From assembly GCA_002238825.1 (NCBI GenBank), contig MPNC01000006.1:62001-126000 (forward strand): a stretch of 64,000 nucleotides of DNA, read 5' to 3'. The notes below the pieces were generated by a model. That model ran no database searches and was not told the origin of the DNA. It saw only the letters and a program-made list of their open reading frames with translations. Positions 26,260-33,809 of this stretch are shown piece by piece. A program made the translations under genes and the position numbers. How positions within the stretch are numbered: the stretch's first letter is position 1; every line of letters begins with the position of its first letter. Origin of the DNA: SAR202 cluster bacterium bin87 (GTDB taxonomy: Bacteria > Chloroflexota > Dehalococcoidia > Lucifugimonadales > UBA3495).

Positions 26260-26807
26260 TGATACTCTCGCGAGTTGCGATTCGGGCTGAAATCGAAGCG
26301 GGCAGGCTCACTATCGAACCGCTCGATGATTCGCAAATAGGGGTCTCATCGATTGACCTAACTCTCAGCGAAAGCCTTTTGGTCATGCCGAGCATCGAGG
26401 GCGCAGGCGACATCATTGAACCGTCCAAACCGGGTTTTAAGGTGATGCCTGAACTGACCGGACGGGGCGACCTACGCCCCATACCAGAGCGGGACCCGTA
26501 CATTCTCAAACCCCAAGAGTTGGTATTGGGTTGGACTCGGGAAAACCTAAAATTGGCAACCAGCCTTGCCGCACGGGTTGAGGGCAAAAGTACCCTGGCT
26601 CGGCTTGGCCTTTCAGCGCACATCACGGCCCCCACAGTTCTCGCCGGATATCGCGGTACATTGTGCTTGGAAATGTACAACTGCGGCCCGTACCGCATCA
26701 AGCTCGAAGAAGGCATGGCGGTTGCTCAACTCGTCGTGGAGCAAGTCGAGTCGCCAACACGCGAAGGGTACGACGGGCAATTCGTGAACCAGCAAAATCC
26801 CGTCTAG
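26259..26807 (+). CDS. dCTP deaminase/dUTPase family protein
   Basis: This 182-aa trimeric dCTP deaminase-like protein has the conserved core VEGKSTLARLGLSAHITA, in which Ser and Arg contact the triphosphate. It also has the catalytic Glu in GTLCLEMYNCGP and the C-terminal tail region (EGYDGQFVNQQNP). The N-terminal SSIDLTLSESLLV matches the family's first strand. Such enzymes deaminate dCTP to dUTP or remove dUTP. Bacterial homologues also occur as antiviral nucleotide-depletion enzymes. It overlaps the upstream 105-aa gene by 1 base, unlike typical housekeeping dcd genes. Which activity applies cannot be settled from sequence alone. Confidence 0.8.
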   Translation: MILSRVAIRAEIEAGRLTIEPLDDSQIGVSSIDLTLSESLLVMPSIEGAGDIIEPSKPGFKVMPELTGRGDLRPIPERDPYILKPQELVLGWTRENLKLATSLAARVEGKSTLARLGLSAHITAPTVLAGYRGTLCLEMYNCGPYRIKLEEGMAVAQLVVEQVESPTREGYDGQFVNQQNPV

Positions 26808-27153
26808 CTTCCCATTAGCCCCATGGCCCTGCCCCGCACGCGTCAGCAGGGCCGTTTGCTGCCCCCCCACACGCTTGCCCGGGCCGAAAACGCAGGCAGG
26901 CAGTCAGGGTTAGTTTTTGCAAATGGGCTCGCCCGTCCGAGAGGTTGCAAACGGTCTGCCGTGCAAAGACCTTCTTAGGTCGGGCCGGCTTCAATCTGGT
27001 CACCAAAGCACCCGTGTAACGAGCGCGGGTGCTTCAGATTTATAAGCGGTTATGTCATCTGTGGTTTTCCCTGCCCCTGGTTAGGGTGCGGGATAAGCAT
27101 ACCAACCGGGCGCGCAACCGGGATTCGGAAAGCGGCGAGAAACATCCTGAATG
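26808..27153. other. Intergenic stretch with hairpin, no gene recognised
   Basis: Between the dCTP-deaminase-like gene and the minus-strand TPP-like gene, the only structured part is a hairpin. AAGCACCCG (27006-27014) pairs with CGGGTGCTT (27026-27034) and could terminate transcription. The segment at about 26925-27000 has tRNA-like words and three GCAAA motifs, but no cloverleaf could be closed. It may encode a small RNA. Confidence 0.4.
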
Positions 27154-27732
27154 TCAACAGGCTCTGGTCTCGTCGCTGAGGGCGCGGCGCACCTCGGCCC
27201 AGCCGTCGGCCATGGTGCGTTCCGGGAAGGCCGGCAGTTCCGGCTCAGGCAGGACCTTGACGGCGACGAGTATCGGGCCAGTGCGGGCCATGATGTCCTC
27301 CAGGCCGATGAGGAACTCCTCCAGGTTGTCGAACCGGCAGGCGTGGGCGTAGCCGGCGCTGCGGGCCATACCCTCGAAATCGATACGGTCCAGCCCGCGG
27401 ATGGGCGTTCCGTCGGTGGACGAGTGGTCGGCGTCCTCCAGCACGAAGTGGACGAAGTTTGCCGGCGAGGCCTCGCCGATGGTGACCAGACTGGCCAGGT
27501 CGGTGCGCAGGGTGGCGTCGCAGTCCAGCACCAGGATGCGGCGGTTGGGCTGGGCCAGGGACAGACCGAGACCGACGGCCGGCGCCCGGTCCATGCAGTC
27601 AGTGAGGTCGATGTCCAGGTCACGCCGGTCGGAGACGTTGTGCCAGTCGCGCAGGGCGGCCGAGGTCGACACCACCAGCGAGTCCTGGCGATGGTAGTTG
27701 ATGGCGCGGGCCACTTCACGAGAGGGGATCAT
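27154..27732 (-). CDS. TPP-enzyme C-terminal-domain paralogue with lost cofactor motif
   Basis: This 192-aa protein aligns end to end with the beta subunit at 28091-28687: MDRAPAVGLGLSLAQPNRRI against MGKASNVGLGIALAQPGRKV, then matching blocks around GTPIRGL and FDNLEEF. Where functional thiamine-diphosphate enzymes have GDG(S) and a downstream Asn for Mg-diphosphate (VLDGDGSLLMNLGAL in the neighbour), this copy reads VLDCDATLRTDLASL. The first Gly and the Asn ligand are therefore gone. It is probably not catalytic by itself. It may be a structural or regulatory partner of the alpha/beta pair, or a diverged enzyme. No ribosome site is evident. Confidence 0.65.
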   Translation of the reverse strand: MIPSREVARAINYHRQDSLVVSTSAALRDWHNVSDRRDLDIDLTDCMDRAPAVGLGLSLAQPNRRILVLDCDATLRTDLASLVTIGEASPANFVHFVLEDADHSSTDGTPIRGLDRIDFEGMARSAGYAHACRFDNLEEFLIGLEDIMARTGPILVAVKVLPEPELPAFPERTMADGWAEVRRALSDETRAC

Positions 27733-27795
27733 TGAGTTTTACATCGATAGACAGGATGGACAGGATCCAAACCGAATGGAGACGGGATGCCGCGA

Positions 27796-28014
27796 TCAGT
27801 CATCGCCGTTGGGTTCTCGATCCGAATCGCGGCGGGCCTCGGTGCGTCGGGACGACACCATGAGGTACAGGCCGGCGGGAATCAGCACGGCGCCGGGGAC
27901 GGCCTTGAGCGCGTTGCCCTCGATGAACCCCAGCCACAGCAGGTAGAATCCGGCGACGACCACAGCCGACGCGAACAGGCGGCCAAAGATGCTGAAGGGG
28001 CGGAACCTGGGCAT
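27796..28014 (-). CDS. Small two-helix membrane protein
   Basis: This 72-aa open frame between two TPP-enzyme-like genes encodes two hydrophobic segments (FASAVVVAGFYLLWLGFI and LKAVPGAVLIPAGLYLMV). A basic, then acidic, hydrophilic tail follows (RRTEARRDSDREPNGDD). The composition looks protein-like, but the ribosome site before ATG 28014 is weak. Longer in-frame starts run through a palindromic repeat and the neighbour. The function is unknown. Confidence 0.45.
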   Translation of the reverse strand: MPRFRPFSIFGRLFASAVVVAGFYLLWLGFIEGNALKAVPGAVLIPAGLYLMVSSRRTEARRDSDREPNGDD

Positions 28015-28037
28015 GAGCGAGAGGAGATTACCTAATC

Positions 28038-28065
28038 GTAGGGGCGAATGATCATTCGCCCCTAC
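28038..28065. repeat. Perfect 28-bp palindrome (GTAGGGGCGAATGA half-site)
   Basis: GTAGGGGCGAATGA is followed directly by its complement TCATTCGCCCCTAC, with no loop. It lies in the 76-bp gap between the small membrane protein and the beta subunit. This kind of sequence is known as a dispersed repeat in many bacterial genomes. Only one copy is seen in this window. Confidence 0.75.
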
Positions 28066-28090
28066 AAGTGGATGCTGAGTGGCAAGTTGG

Positions 28091-28687
28091 TTAGTTGTCG
28101 CCGGCGAGGGCGGCGGTGACTTCCTGGTAGGCCTGTTGCGCGGTGCGGGAGGCACGGGTGCGGAACTGCACCGGCGTATTCTCGATCTCTGGTTCCACCG
28201 CCAGGTGGATGAAGACCGGGCCCTCGGCGGCGAGCGCGTCGCTGATGCCGGTGGTGAAGTCTTCCAGGTTGTCGAAGGAGAAGACGGCGGCATAGCCGGC
28301 GCCCCGAGCGACTTCCTCCCAGTTGGTGACGCCCTCGGAGCCGGGAATGGGCTGCCCGCCGGTGACCGCGTAGACGCCGTTGTTGAAGAGGAAGTGGTAG
28401 AAGTTCTTGGGCGCCTTGGTGGAGGTGGTGACCAGCGCGCCGAGGTTCATCAGCAGGCTGCCGTCGCCATCGAGCACGAAGACCTTGCGGCCGGGCTGGG
28501 CCAGGGCGATGCCCAGCCCGACGTTGCTGGCCTTGCCCATTGCGCCGGAGATCGGCAGGTCCAGGTTCTGGTTGGTGGTGACGGAGGGCAGGCCGAACCG
28601 GTGGTTGCCGGCGTTCATGGTGGGGACGACTACGGCGTCTTCGCGGTTGGAGTCGATGACGCGCACGGCATCGGTGTTGTTGATCAT
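28091..28687 (-). CDS. TPP-dependent decarboxylase-like beta subunit
   Basis: This 198-aa protein is a stand-alone C-terminal (PP) domain of thiamine-diphosphate decarboxylases, most like the beta subunit of sulfopyruvate/phosphonopyruvate decarboxylases. The cofactor motif is GDGSLLMNLGALVT (Asp and Asn bind Mg-diphosphate), followed by FYHFLFNNGVYAVTGGQPI. It should combine with the PYR-domain subunit encoded 55 bases upstream to decarboxylate a 2-oxo acid. Start 28687 has AGGAG on the reverse strand. A decarboxylation of sulfonate- or phosphonate-derived 2-oxoacids is plausible, but the substrate is not proven by sequence. Confidence 0.8.
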   Translation of the reverse strand: MINNTDAVRVIDSNREDAVVVPTMNAGNHRFGLPSVTTNQNLDLPISGAMGKASNVGLGIALAQPGRKVFVLDGDGSLLMNLGALVTTSTKAPKNFYHFLFNNGVYAVTGGQPIPGSEGVTNWEEVARGAGYAAVFSFDNLEDFTTGISDALAAEGPVFIHLAVEPEIENTPVQFRTRASRTAQQAYQEVTAALAGDN

Positions 28688-28742
28688 GGGATTTGCTCCT
28701 GGGTTCGTGGGCGCGGGATGCGCGGGGAATGGTTGCTATCGA

Positions 28743-29255
28743 CTAGACGCCGAACTCGGTGCCGATGAGGACGGCCACGGGCCGGTTGAGGCGCACGGAT
28801 TCGTCGAATGCGATGCTGATGCGGTCGGCGTCGTCATCGGTTTCCACGAGGTAATAGTTGATGCCCCAGGCGTGGAGGATGTGCTCGATGAAGCGCCCGG
28901 CGGAGTCTGGAGTGGGACCGCGGCGGGTCCAGCCGCGATAGCCGACCAGCATGACCAGGGGCTGGTTGAGGTCCAGGCACAGGCCGCGAATGGAGTCGCC
29001 CGCCTCGAAGACACCGGTGTTCTGTATGAGCACCACTGGATTGGCGCCGCCGACCCAGAGCCCGGCGGCCACGGCCATGGTCTCGCCCTCGCGGCACACT
29101 GGAATCAGGTCCAGGGTGGGCTCTTCCATCATCATGTTGTAGAGGAAGTTGGTCTCGCTGTCGGGGAGCCAGACGACGTGCGAAACGTTGTTCTTCTTCA
29201 GCTCTGCGACCAGGGATTGCGGGTGCAATACAGATTCGTAGACTTCGGTGGTCAT
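28743..29255 (-). CDS. TPP-dependent decarboxylase-like alpha subunit (PYR domain)
   Basis: This 170-aa protein is a stand-alone N-terminal pyrimidine-binding domain. The family Glu that activates the thiamine aminopyrimidine sits in CREGETMAVAAGLWVGG. VVLIQNTGVFEAGDSIRGL and PLVMLVGYRGWTRRG are also characteristic of sulfopyruvate/phosphonopyruvate decarboxylase alpha subunits. The start at 29255 is preceded by AAGGAG. It is the first gene of a minus-strand cluster, with the beta subunit directly downstream. Together they should form an alpha/beta heteromer. The repeat-filled region upstream must carry the promoter. Confidence 0.8.
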   Translation of the reverse strand: MTTEVYESVLHPQSLVAELKKNNVSHVVWLPDSETNFLYNMMMEEPTLDLIPVCREGETMAVAAGLWVGGANPVVLIQNTGVFEAGDSIRGLCLDLNQPLVMLVGYRGWTRRGPTPDSAGRFIEHILHAWGINYYLVETDDDADRISIAFDESVRLNRPVAVLIGTEFGV

Positions 29256-29363
29256 TCGGGAGACTCCTTAGAGCGATGCGCCGGGAAGGGCGTGCTGGCA
29301 GTGCGTTTTGGTCCACCCGGCATTATATGGGGTGGCATTTGGGGCGTCAACGAAAGCGGAGTC

Positions 29364-29666
29364 TGACGCGTACCCGGTTAGTCATCGCGAGGAGCGCAGC
29401 GAGGTGGCGACCTCGTTGCCGGAGGGACCCCGTTGCCATCACGAGATTGCCACGCTGCGCTCGCGATGACATAGGAGTTACGCACTTGAAATTACCAACC
29501 GGGGATTCCTGCATTCGCAGGAATCCCCAGACTTCACGGTGAACGAATCGGGAACCCGTTTAACGATTTCGGCCACTGGATTCCCGCGAAAGCGGGAATG
29601 ATGGTTGTTATGCTGCCAAACTGCGTAAGTCCTGTGACGGTTCCAGTGAAACTGGGTACGCGTGAG
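29364..29666. repeat. Family A element with a nested palindromic repeat (compound copy)
   Basis: The outer ends are TGACGCGTACCC (29364) and AAACTGGGTACGCGTGA (about 29650-29666), enclosing the left family A block. In place of a short centre there is an inserted module. It is bounded by GTTACGCACTTGAAAT on the left and CTGCGTAAGTCC on the right. It contains ATTCCTGC...GCAGGAAT and GGATTCCCGCGAAAGCGGGAAT hairpins. The same compound arrangement recurs at 54142-54444. Confidence 0.8.
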
Positions 29667-29685
29667 TAACGGAGTGAGCAGAAGT

Positions 29686-29713
29686 CGGCCCGGCGCTGAA
29701 GAGAGCCGGGCCG
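29686..29713. terminator. Hairpin downstream of the secreted-protein gene
   Basis: CGGCCCGGC (29686-29694) pairs perfectly with GCCGGGCCG (29705-29713). It lies about 70 bases beyond the stop of the minus-strand gene at 29785. No T tract follows, so it is only a terminator candidate. Confidence 0.4.
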
Positions 29714-29784
29714 GGATCGGGTTGCCAGGAGCGAGGCTGTGGCGCCTTCTGCGCAGCGCCGGGCCTCGCCCGGTGATCAGGTGA

Positions 29785-31521
29785 TCATGGGAAGACCACT
29801 GTCTGCGGTGAGGTCGTCTGCTCCGTGGCCCCGCCAACGGTCAGGTTGACCAGATTATGGTCCGTGTCGTAGTGAATCTCAGCGTTCGGGAAGTCGGTCG
29901 GGCCGTTGCCGTAACTGGTGACCCCATGGGACGACGCTGCGCCGTCCCCAACCGGGCGTTGGACGCTCACCTCCCATACCGGAACGTCGATGGGCCGGAT
30001 GGGGCGGCCGTAGATTTCTATGGTGCTATAGGATGACCCCTTGATCCACGCCTGTTCTTCATCGTCGGCGAAAGGAAACTTCAAGGACCCGAACCAGGTG
30101 GTCGTGTCGGCATCGACGTCGGTGATCCACACGCCAAACCATTCTCCGTCGTCGTCCGCCCCATCGGAGGCCAGGCGCACCCGGTAGTCGCCGTCGCTCC
30201 ATTCGTAGTGGCGCCTCACGGATATGAAGTCTCCCTCGTAGTCGCCAGCTTCCGAAAAGCCGCCGGGCGCTACCCTGGCGTTGGCCAGGTCCGTGGTGCC
30301 CCACCTGGAGAAGATCAGAGCCTTGCTGCCGTCGTTTCTGGTCTGTATGCCGTAGTAGAGCAGCGTGTCGGAGATCTTATGGACGCCAAGCATCAGGTAA
30401 AGTCCGCTTCGGCTGGAATAATTGCCGACGTCATTGTGTATCGTGAAGTCGGTCGTCATCTCCCGGAACCTCGGACGCTGGCGAGTTTCAGCGTCTATGC
30501 GCCACTTCCACCTGATATTGGCCATGTGCTCGGGCGTCGTTCCCAGGTCGTAGAGTTCCGGTCGCCCCGGTATCTGTGTGGGAGCAGGTGTCGGCGTAAC
30601 GGAGGGCGTTGGTGTGGGGGTCGGCGGCGCCGGCGTCGGAGCGTTGGATCCGGTCACCCGGAATTTCAGGTCGTTGTACAGTTTCCTGCCGTCCCTGGTG
30701 CAGACGGCGGCCTGGTGGGAGCACTGCCGGCCGGCCAGCAGGTAGAAGTTTATGTGGTCAGGCGAATCGGGCTGCACCGTAATGTCCCAGATGCGGTTGG
30801 AACCCTTCGTCCTGCGCTTGGCTTTGGTCACCGACGCGTTGGTCATGTCCAGCACCTGGTCGCGCAGCCTCTTGTAACTCATCCGGATTTGTTCGGTGAA
30901 GTGAAGACTGAATGTGAAGGGATCAGTGCCATTGTGGTCCTCCGGCAGGCTCCTCGCATAGGCTAAGGGGCGGGCGGCGGCCCTTTCCGGCAAGGCGCCC
31001 GAACCCTCGACCATGGTGATGTTCACTTCGACAGTGTCGCCACTCTTCCAGTCAAGGTCGTCGGCCTTCCACCAGTAACGTCCCGCGGCGACGGTAGACG
31101 GCTTCAAGCTGTCCGACGCGACGAAATCCTGGTCTCCGATCTCCAGCGTGAAGTCCTTGGGGAGTTCGCGACTGATGTTGAGGTACAGCCCTCCGGCCAG
31201 GGTCAGCATGGTCAGCACACGATATGATCGTTCATCCACCGAAAATGACTGGCTGGAGACCGCTCCCATCTCATCTCCCCAGGTTGAGTATCCGGTTATT
31301 GCGGGAACGTACGACGTGTCCGTGCCCACGGTCAGCGTGGCCGACCAGGCGGCCTGCGGGTCCTCCTCACTCTGGGCAGATGCCAAACTCCCGGTGAACA
31401 GGGCAGCGCCCAAGCACGCCAGCAGAACGAGGCATGCAAAGACAAGCAGGGCCAGACGTAAGATGAAACGGTTGGAAAGGGTGCGATGTGCTTTTTCTAT
31501 TGCGATGCCAGTTATACGCAT
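29785..31521 (-). CDS. Secreted beta-rich protein with Pro/Thr linker
   Basis: This 578-aa protein has an N-terminal signal (FILRLALLVFACLVLLACLGAALF, then Ala-Ser-Ala-Gln cleavage-like site). Two regions are separated by a proline/threonine linker (TPAPPTPTPTPSVTPTPAPT, about residues 300-325). The first region is beta-rich and has GLYLNISRELPKDFTLEIGD. The second resembles carbohydrate-binding or sensor-like beta sandwiches (WFGVWITDVDADTTTWFGSLKF). No catalytic motif was recognised. ATG 31521 is chosen because GGGAG lies 7 bases before it; ATG 31554 has none. An extracellular or cell-surface role is inferred. Confidence 0.65.
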   Translation of the reverse strand: MRITGIAIEKAHRTLSNRFILRLALLVFACLVLLACLGAALFTGSLASAQSEEDPQAAWSATLTVGTDTSYVPAITGYSTWGDEMGAVSSQSFSVDERSYRVLTMLTLAGGLYLNISRELPKDFTLEIGDQDFVASDSLKPSTVAAGRYWWKADDLDWKSGDTVEVNITMVEGSGALPERAAARPLAYARSLPEDHNGTDPFTFSLHFTEQIRMSYKRLRDQVLDMTNASVTKAKRRTKGSNRIWDITVQPDSPDHINFYLLAGRQCSHQAAVCTRDGRKLYNDLKFRVTGSNAPTPAPPTPTPTPSVTPTPAPTQIPGRPELYDLGTTPEHMANIRWKWRIDAETRQRPRFREMTTDFTIHNDVGNYSSRSGLYLMLGVHKISDTLLYYGIQTRNDGSKALIFSRWGTTDLANARVAPGGFSEAGDYEGDFISVRRHYEWSDGDYRVRLASDGADDDGEWFGVWITDVDADTTTWFGSLKFPFADDEEQAWIKGSSYSTIEIYGRPIRPIDVPVWEVSVQRPVGDGAASSHGVTSYGNGPTDFPNAEIHYDTDHNLVNLTVGGATEQTTSPQTVVFP

Positions 31522-32715
31522 GCGCTGTCTCCCAGATGCTTTGTATTGACGCAAGCCGGGACGCCGGAACAGCCGTAATCGCGCTCAAAATCAAGACCGC
31601 GATCCGAGTGGCGACCTCCGCTGACGCCGATGCGTCCCAGATTTTTGGTTATGCCCCCTCGGTCCTGTCCGACGTATGCGTCAGCGCAGGGTTTTGCGAG
31701 GCCCGTTGCACGTGACGGGCCATGAGAGAGCTTGAGCCCCGAATCCGGTTATTTCGATGCGTGGCGGGGCTCACGGGTCGACGTTATCGTCGTTGATTTT
31801 CAGTTATCGGGTTGCCTCCCCAGAACGAAGCGGCGCTCGCTCTCGCGCGGTGTTCCGGTCCTTGGGGTGATTTATCCTCCTGAGGGGTTCGCGAACACGG
31901 CTCCCGGCCCCAAATGAGTAGCAGATGGATTGCGCCTGACCGTGCTATACGCAAGGCCGAATACGTACTCGTCCACGCTCACCATTTGCCGGGGGGCGGG
32001 GTGTACCAGTGCGGGACGCGACCACCGGATGGTAGTTGCGCGTCAGGTAGCGCTACCGAGGTGGATGCTTCCGCTCAAGGTTGCCGGTCGAACCGGGCCC
32101 GGTCCCTGCGCTCCGTTCTGCCCCTGGTTATGGGAGCAGCGGGTTGTTTCACTTATTGGATAGACAACGCGCACGGGGTGAGGCCGGTTGAGGCACGCAA
32201 TGGCCCCGTTCCGTGTATCTGCTCACCGTTTGCATAATCGATGATCATCATTCGATCCGATGTATTTCTAATTTCGCTATGGGACGTAAAGGCGGGTATG
32301 GGCATCAAGGCTAAAAGGCGGTTCAGGACTCGTCAATTGGAATTTCGTGACGAAATCGTGCATGTTTTGTGAACATGGCAAACGCCCTATTGTGGTGGCG
32401 TTCAGCGCGCTGACCATGCGCACGCCGGCGGTTCCGGCAGCCAGCATCCGCGGCAGATCCCATGCTGGCCCGCCTGTGGATTTTGCCCATCGTCGCTCGT
32501 TGCGAAATAAGGATGAGGTGCAAAACGAGCGGGCTGAGGCGTCGGCGGCAGCCACGAAAGGGGCGTTGGGTGTCCGCGAATCTTGTTGACAGGCCAAATT
32601 GAATGTGATAATTTTCACCAGCCAAAAACGGGCCGCGTAATTTCAGCCGCTTTACGTGGTCGATCTCGGGTAGAATACCCAGCGTCATACGTTCGAGCGC
32701 AGGTTCACCAGCCAC
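31522..32715. other. Gene-poor 1.2-kb region upstream of the respiratory cluster
   Basis: No open frame here has a plausible ribosome site together with protein-like composition. The candidates at 31732, 31914, 32277 (minus) and 32347 overlap one another in different frames. The composition is less GC-rich than flanking genes. The only feature supported is the promoter at 32586-32614. It could be a decayed gene region or hold a non-coding RNA. Confidence 0.5.
32586..32614 (+). promoter_or_regulatory. Candidate promoter of the alternative complex III operon
   Basis: A perfect TTGACA (32586-32591), a 17-bp spacer and TGA-TAATTT (-10 at 32609-32614) make an extended -10 promoter. The spacing equals that of the four binding-protein promoters. 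It lies 102 bases before the first gene of the operon. Confidence 0.6.
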
Positions 32716-33018
32716 ATGCCGCAAACCGACCCCAACGCGATGAACGCGGCTCTCTGGGCCGATGTCAGCCTCTGGCTGACATACCTGTGGATTTATTTCC
32801 CCCTGATCATCATCTTCGCGTTCAGCATGCTGATCGCCCATGCGCTGATCCCGTCGGGCGTGCAGACCGGAACCTACCCGGCGGTCTTCTCGCGTTTGCG
32901 ATTACCCCTTACCGTGATCGGTGTCGCCGCGCTGGCGGGGGCCGTGGTCATGATGATTTTGACGGTCATGCAGTCGCCGGTCACGCTGCAGAACGTTTGG
33001 GAACGCCTCTTCGTATAA
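32716..33018 (+). CDS. Small membrane protein at the head of the complex III operon
   Basis: This 100-aa protein has two hydrophobic segments: about residues 18-45 (LWLTYLWIYFPLIIIFAFSML) and 62-86 (LTVIGVAALAGAVVMMILTVM). A short loop containing GTYPAVFSRLR lies between them. It has no Cys or His pattern for a cofactor. Its position 84 bases before the pentahaem cytochrome gene, in the same direction and behind a good promoter, suggests an accessory or assembly subunit of the complex. No family was recognised and the role is inference. Confidence 0.65.
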   Translation: MPQTDPNAMNAALWADVSLWLTYLWIYFPLIIIFAFSMLIAHALIPSGVQTGTYPAVFSRLRLPLTVIGVAALAGAVVMMILTVMQSPVTLQNVWERLFV

Positions 33019-33101
33019 CGCGCAGGGCACCTGACCGCCGCGCTGCGAAACCCGCCGCCTGACCCAACCGGTCCCTGCCGCCCACCTACCTGACGATATT
33101 C

Positions 33102-33779
33102 ATGCCACCCCTCCCACCCACCCGACAGCTCATCCCGATGGCGATCGCCGGCCTCGTTGTGACGGCCATCGTCGCGTTCATCCTGGTGGTGCTGTTCATA
33201 TCCTGGTTCTCCAACCCGCCCTTCGGCTGGGGAAACGCGCCAGCGCAGCCGATTGACTTCCCGCACACGGTGCATGCAGGATCCGTTGAGGAGGGCGGCC
33301 ACGCCATCCAGTGCGAGTTCTGCCACCGCAACGTCACCTCGGGAGCGGCGGCCACCGTGCCGGCCGTGGAGGTCTGCGTGATCTGCCACAAACAGGTCAA
33401 CGGCAGCAACGTGACTACCGACGCAGTGGCGCCCGAGACGCTCATCAACATTCAGCGGGTGCTGGACAAGCACGCCGAAGAGCGTCCCATCGACTGGGAA
33501 CGGGTGCATCGCATGCCGGACCACGTGCGTTTCGTGCACGAAGCCCACATCCGGTTCCTGACCCAGGGCGAAGAGCGCACGGTCACGCTGCCCGTGGGAG
33601 ACGAAAAGCCGATGAACCTGCCGGTGACGGTGCCCGAAGCCTGTTCGGTGTGCCACGGTGACGTTGCGAACATGGAAGTGGTGCAGCCGCAGGATGGACA
33701 GTCGCTGAAGATGGGCACGTGCCTGGACTGTCACCGGGAAAACAACGTCAGCACCGACTGCACGATCTGCCACAAGTAG
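33102..33779 (+). CDS. actA: Alternative complex III pentahaem cytochrome subunit (ActA-like)
   Basis: This 225-aa membrane-anchored multihaem cytochrome has one N-terminal helix (about residues 12-35). A periplasmic domain follows with five haem c sites: CEFCH (71-75), CVICH (92-96), CSVCH, CLDCH and CTICH. Several extra His residues serve as distal ligands (DFPHTVHAG, RFVHEAH). This matches ActA of alternative complex III, which passes electrons from the quinol-oxidising part towards a periplasmic acceptor. Haem attachment would need the Ccm machinery encoded at 41.8-46.3 kb. It starts the canonical act gene series here. Confidence 0.88.
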   Translation: MPPLPPTRQLIPMAIAGLVVTAIVAFILVVLFISWFSNPPFGWGNAPAQPIDFPHTVHAGSVEEGGHAIQCEFCHRNVTSGAAATVPAVEVCVICHKQVNGSNVTTDAVAPETLINIQRVLDKHAEERPIDWERVHRMPDHVRFVHEAHIRFLTQGEERTVTLPVGDEKPMNLPVTVPEACSVCHGDVANMEVVQPQDGQSLKMGTCLDCHRENNVSTDCTICHK

Positions 33780-33809
33780 GCCGCACGCCGAAACCGGACT
33801 CTTGAACCA

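Noticed and set aside
26925-27004. A possible tRNA (words like GTCCGAGAGGTT, AGACC and an ending ACCA)
   Set aside because: No 7-bp acceptor stem pairs with the 3' side, the T-loop cannot be closed with a 5-bp stem, and the anticodon loop would have nine bases.
28038-28065. The 28-bp palindrome as a transcription terminator
   Set aside because: It has no loop and no T tract and matches a known kind of dispersed palindromic repeat instead.
32277-32841. Overlapping minus-strand frames of 113 and 172 codons before the respiratory operon
   Set aside because: They overlap each other and the operon promoter, have no ribosome site and no recognisable sequence pattern.
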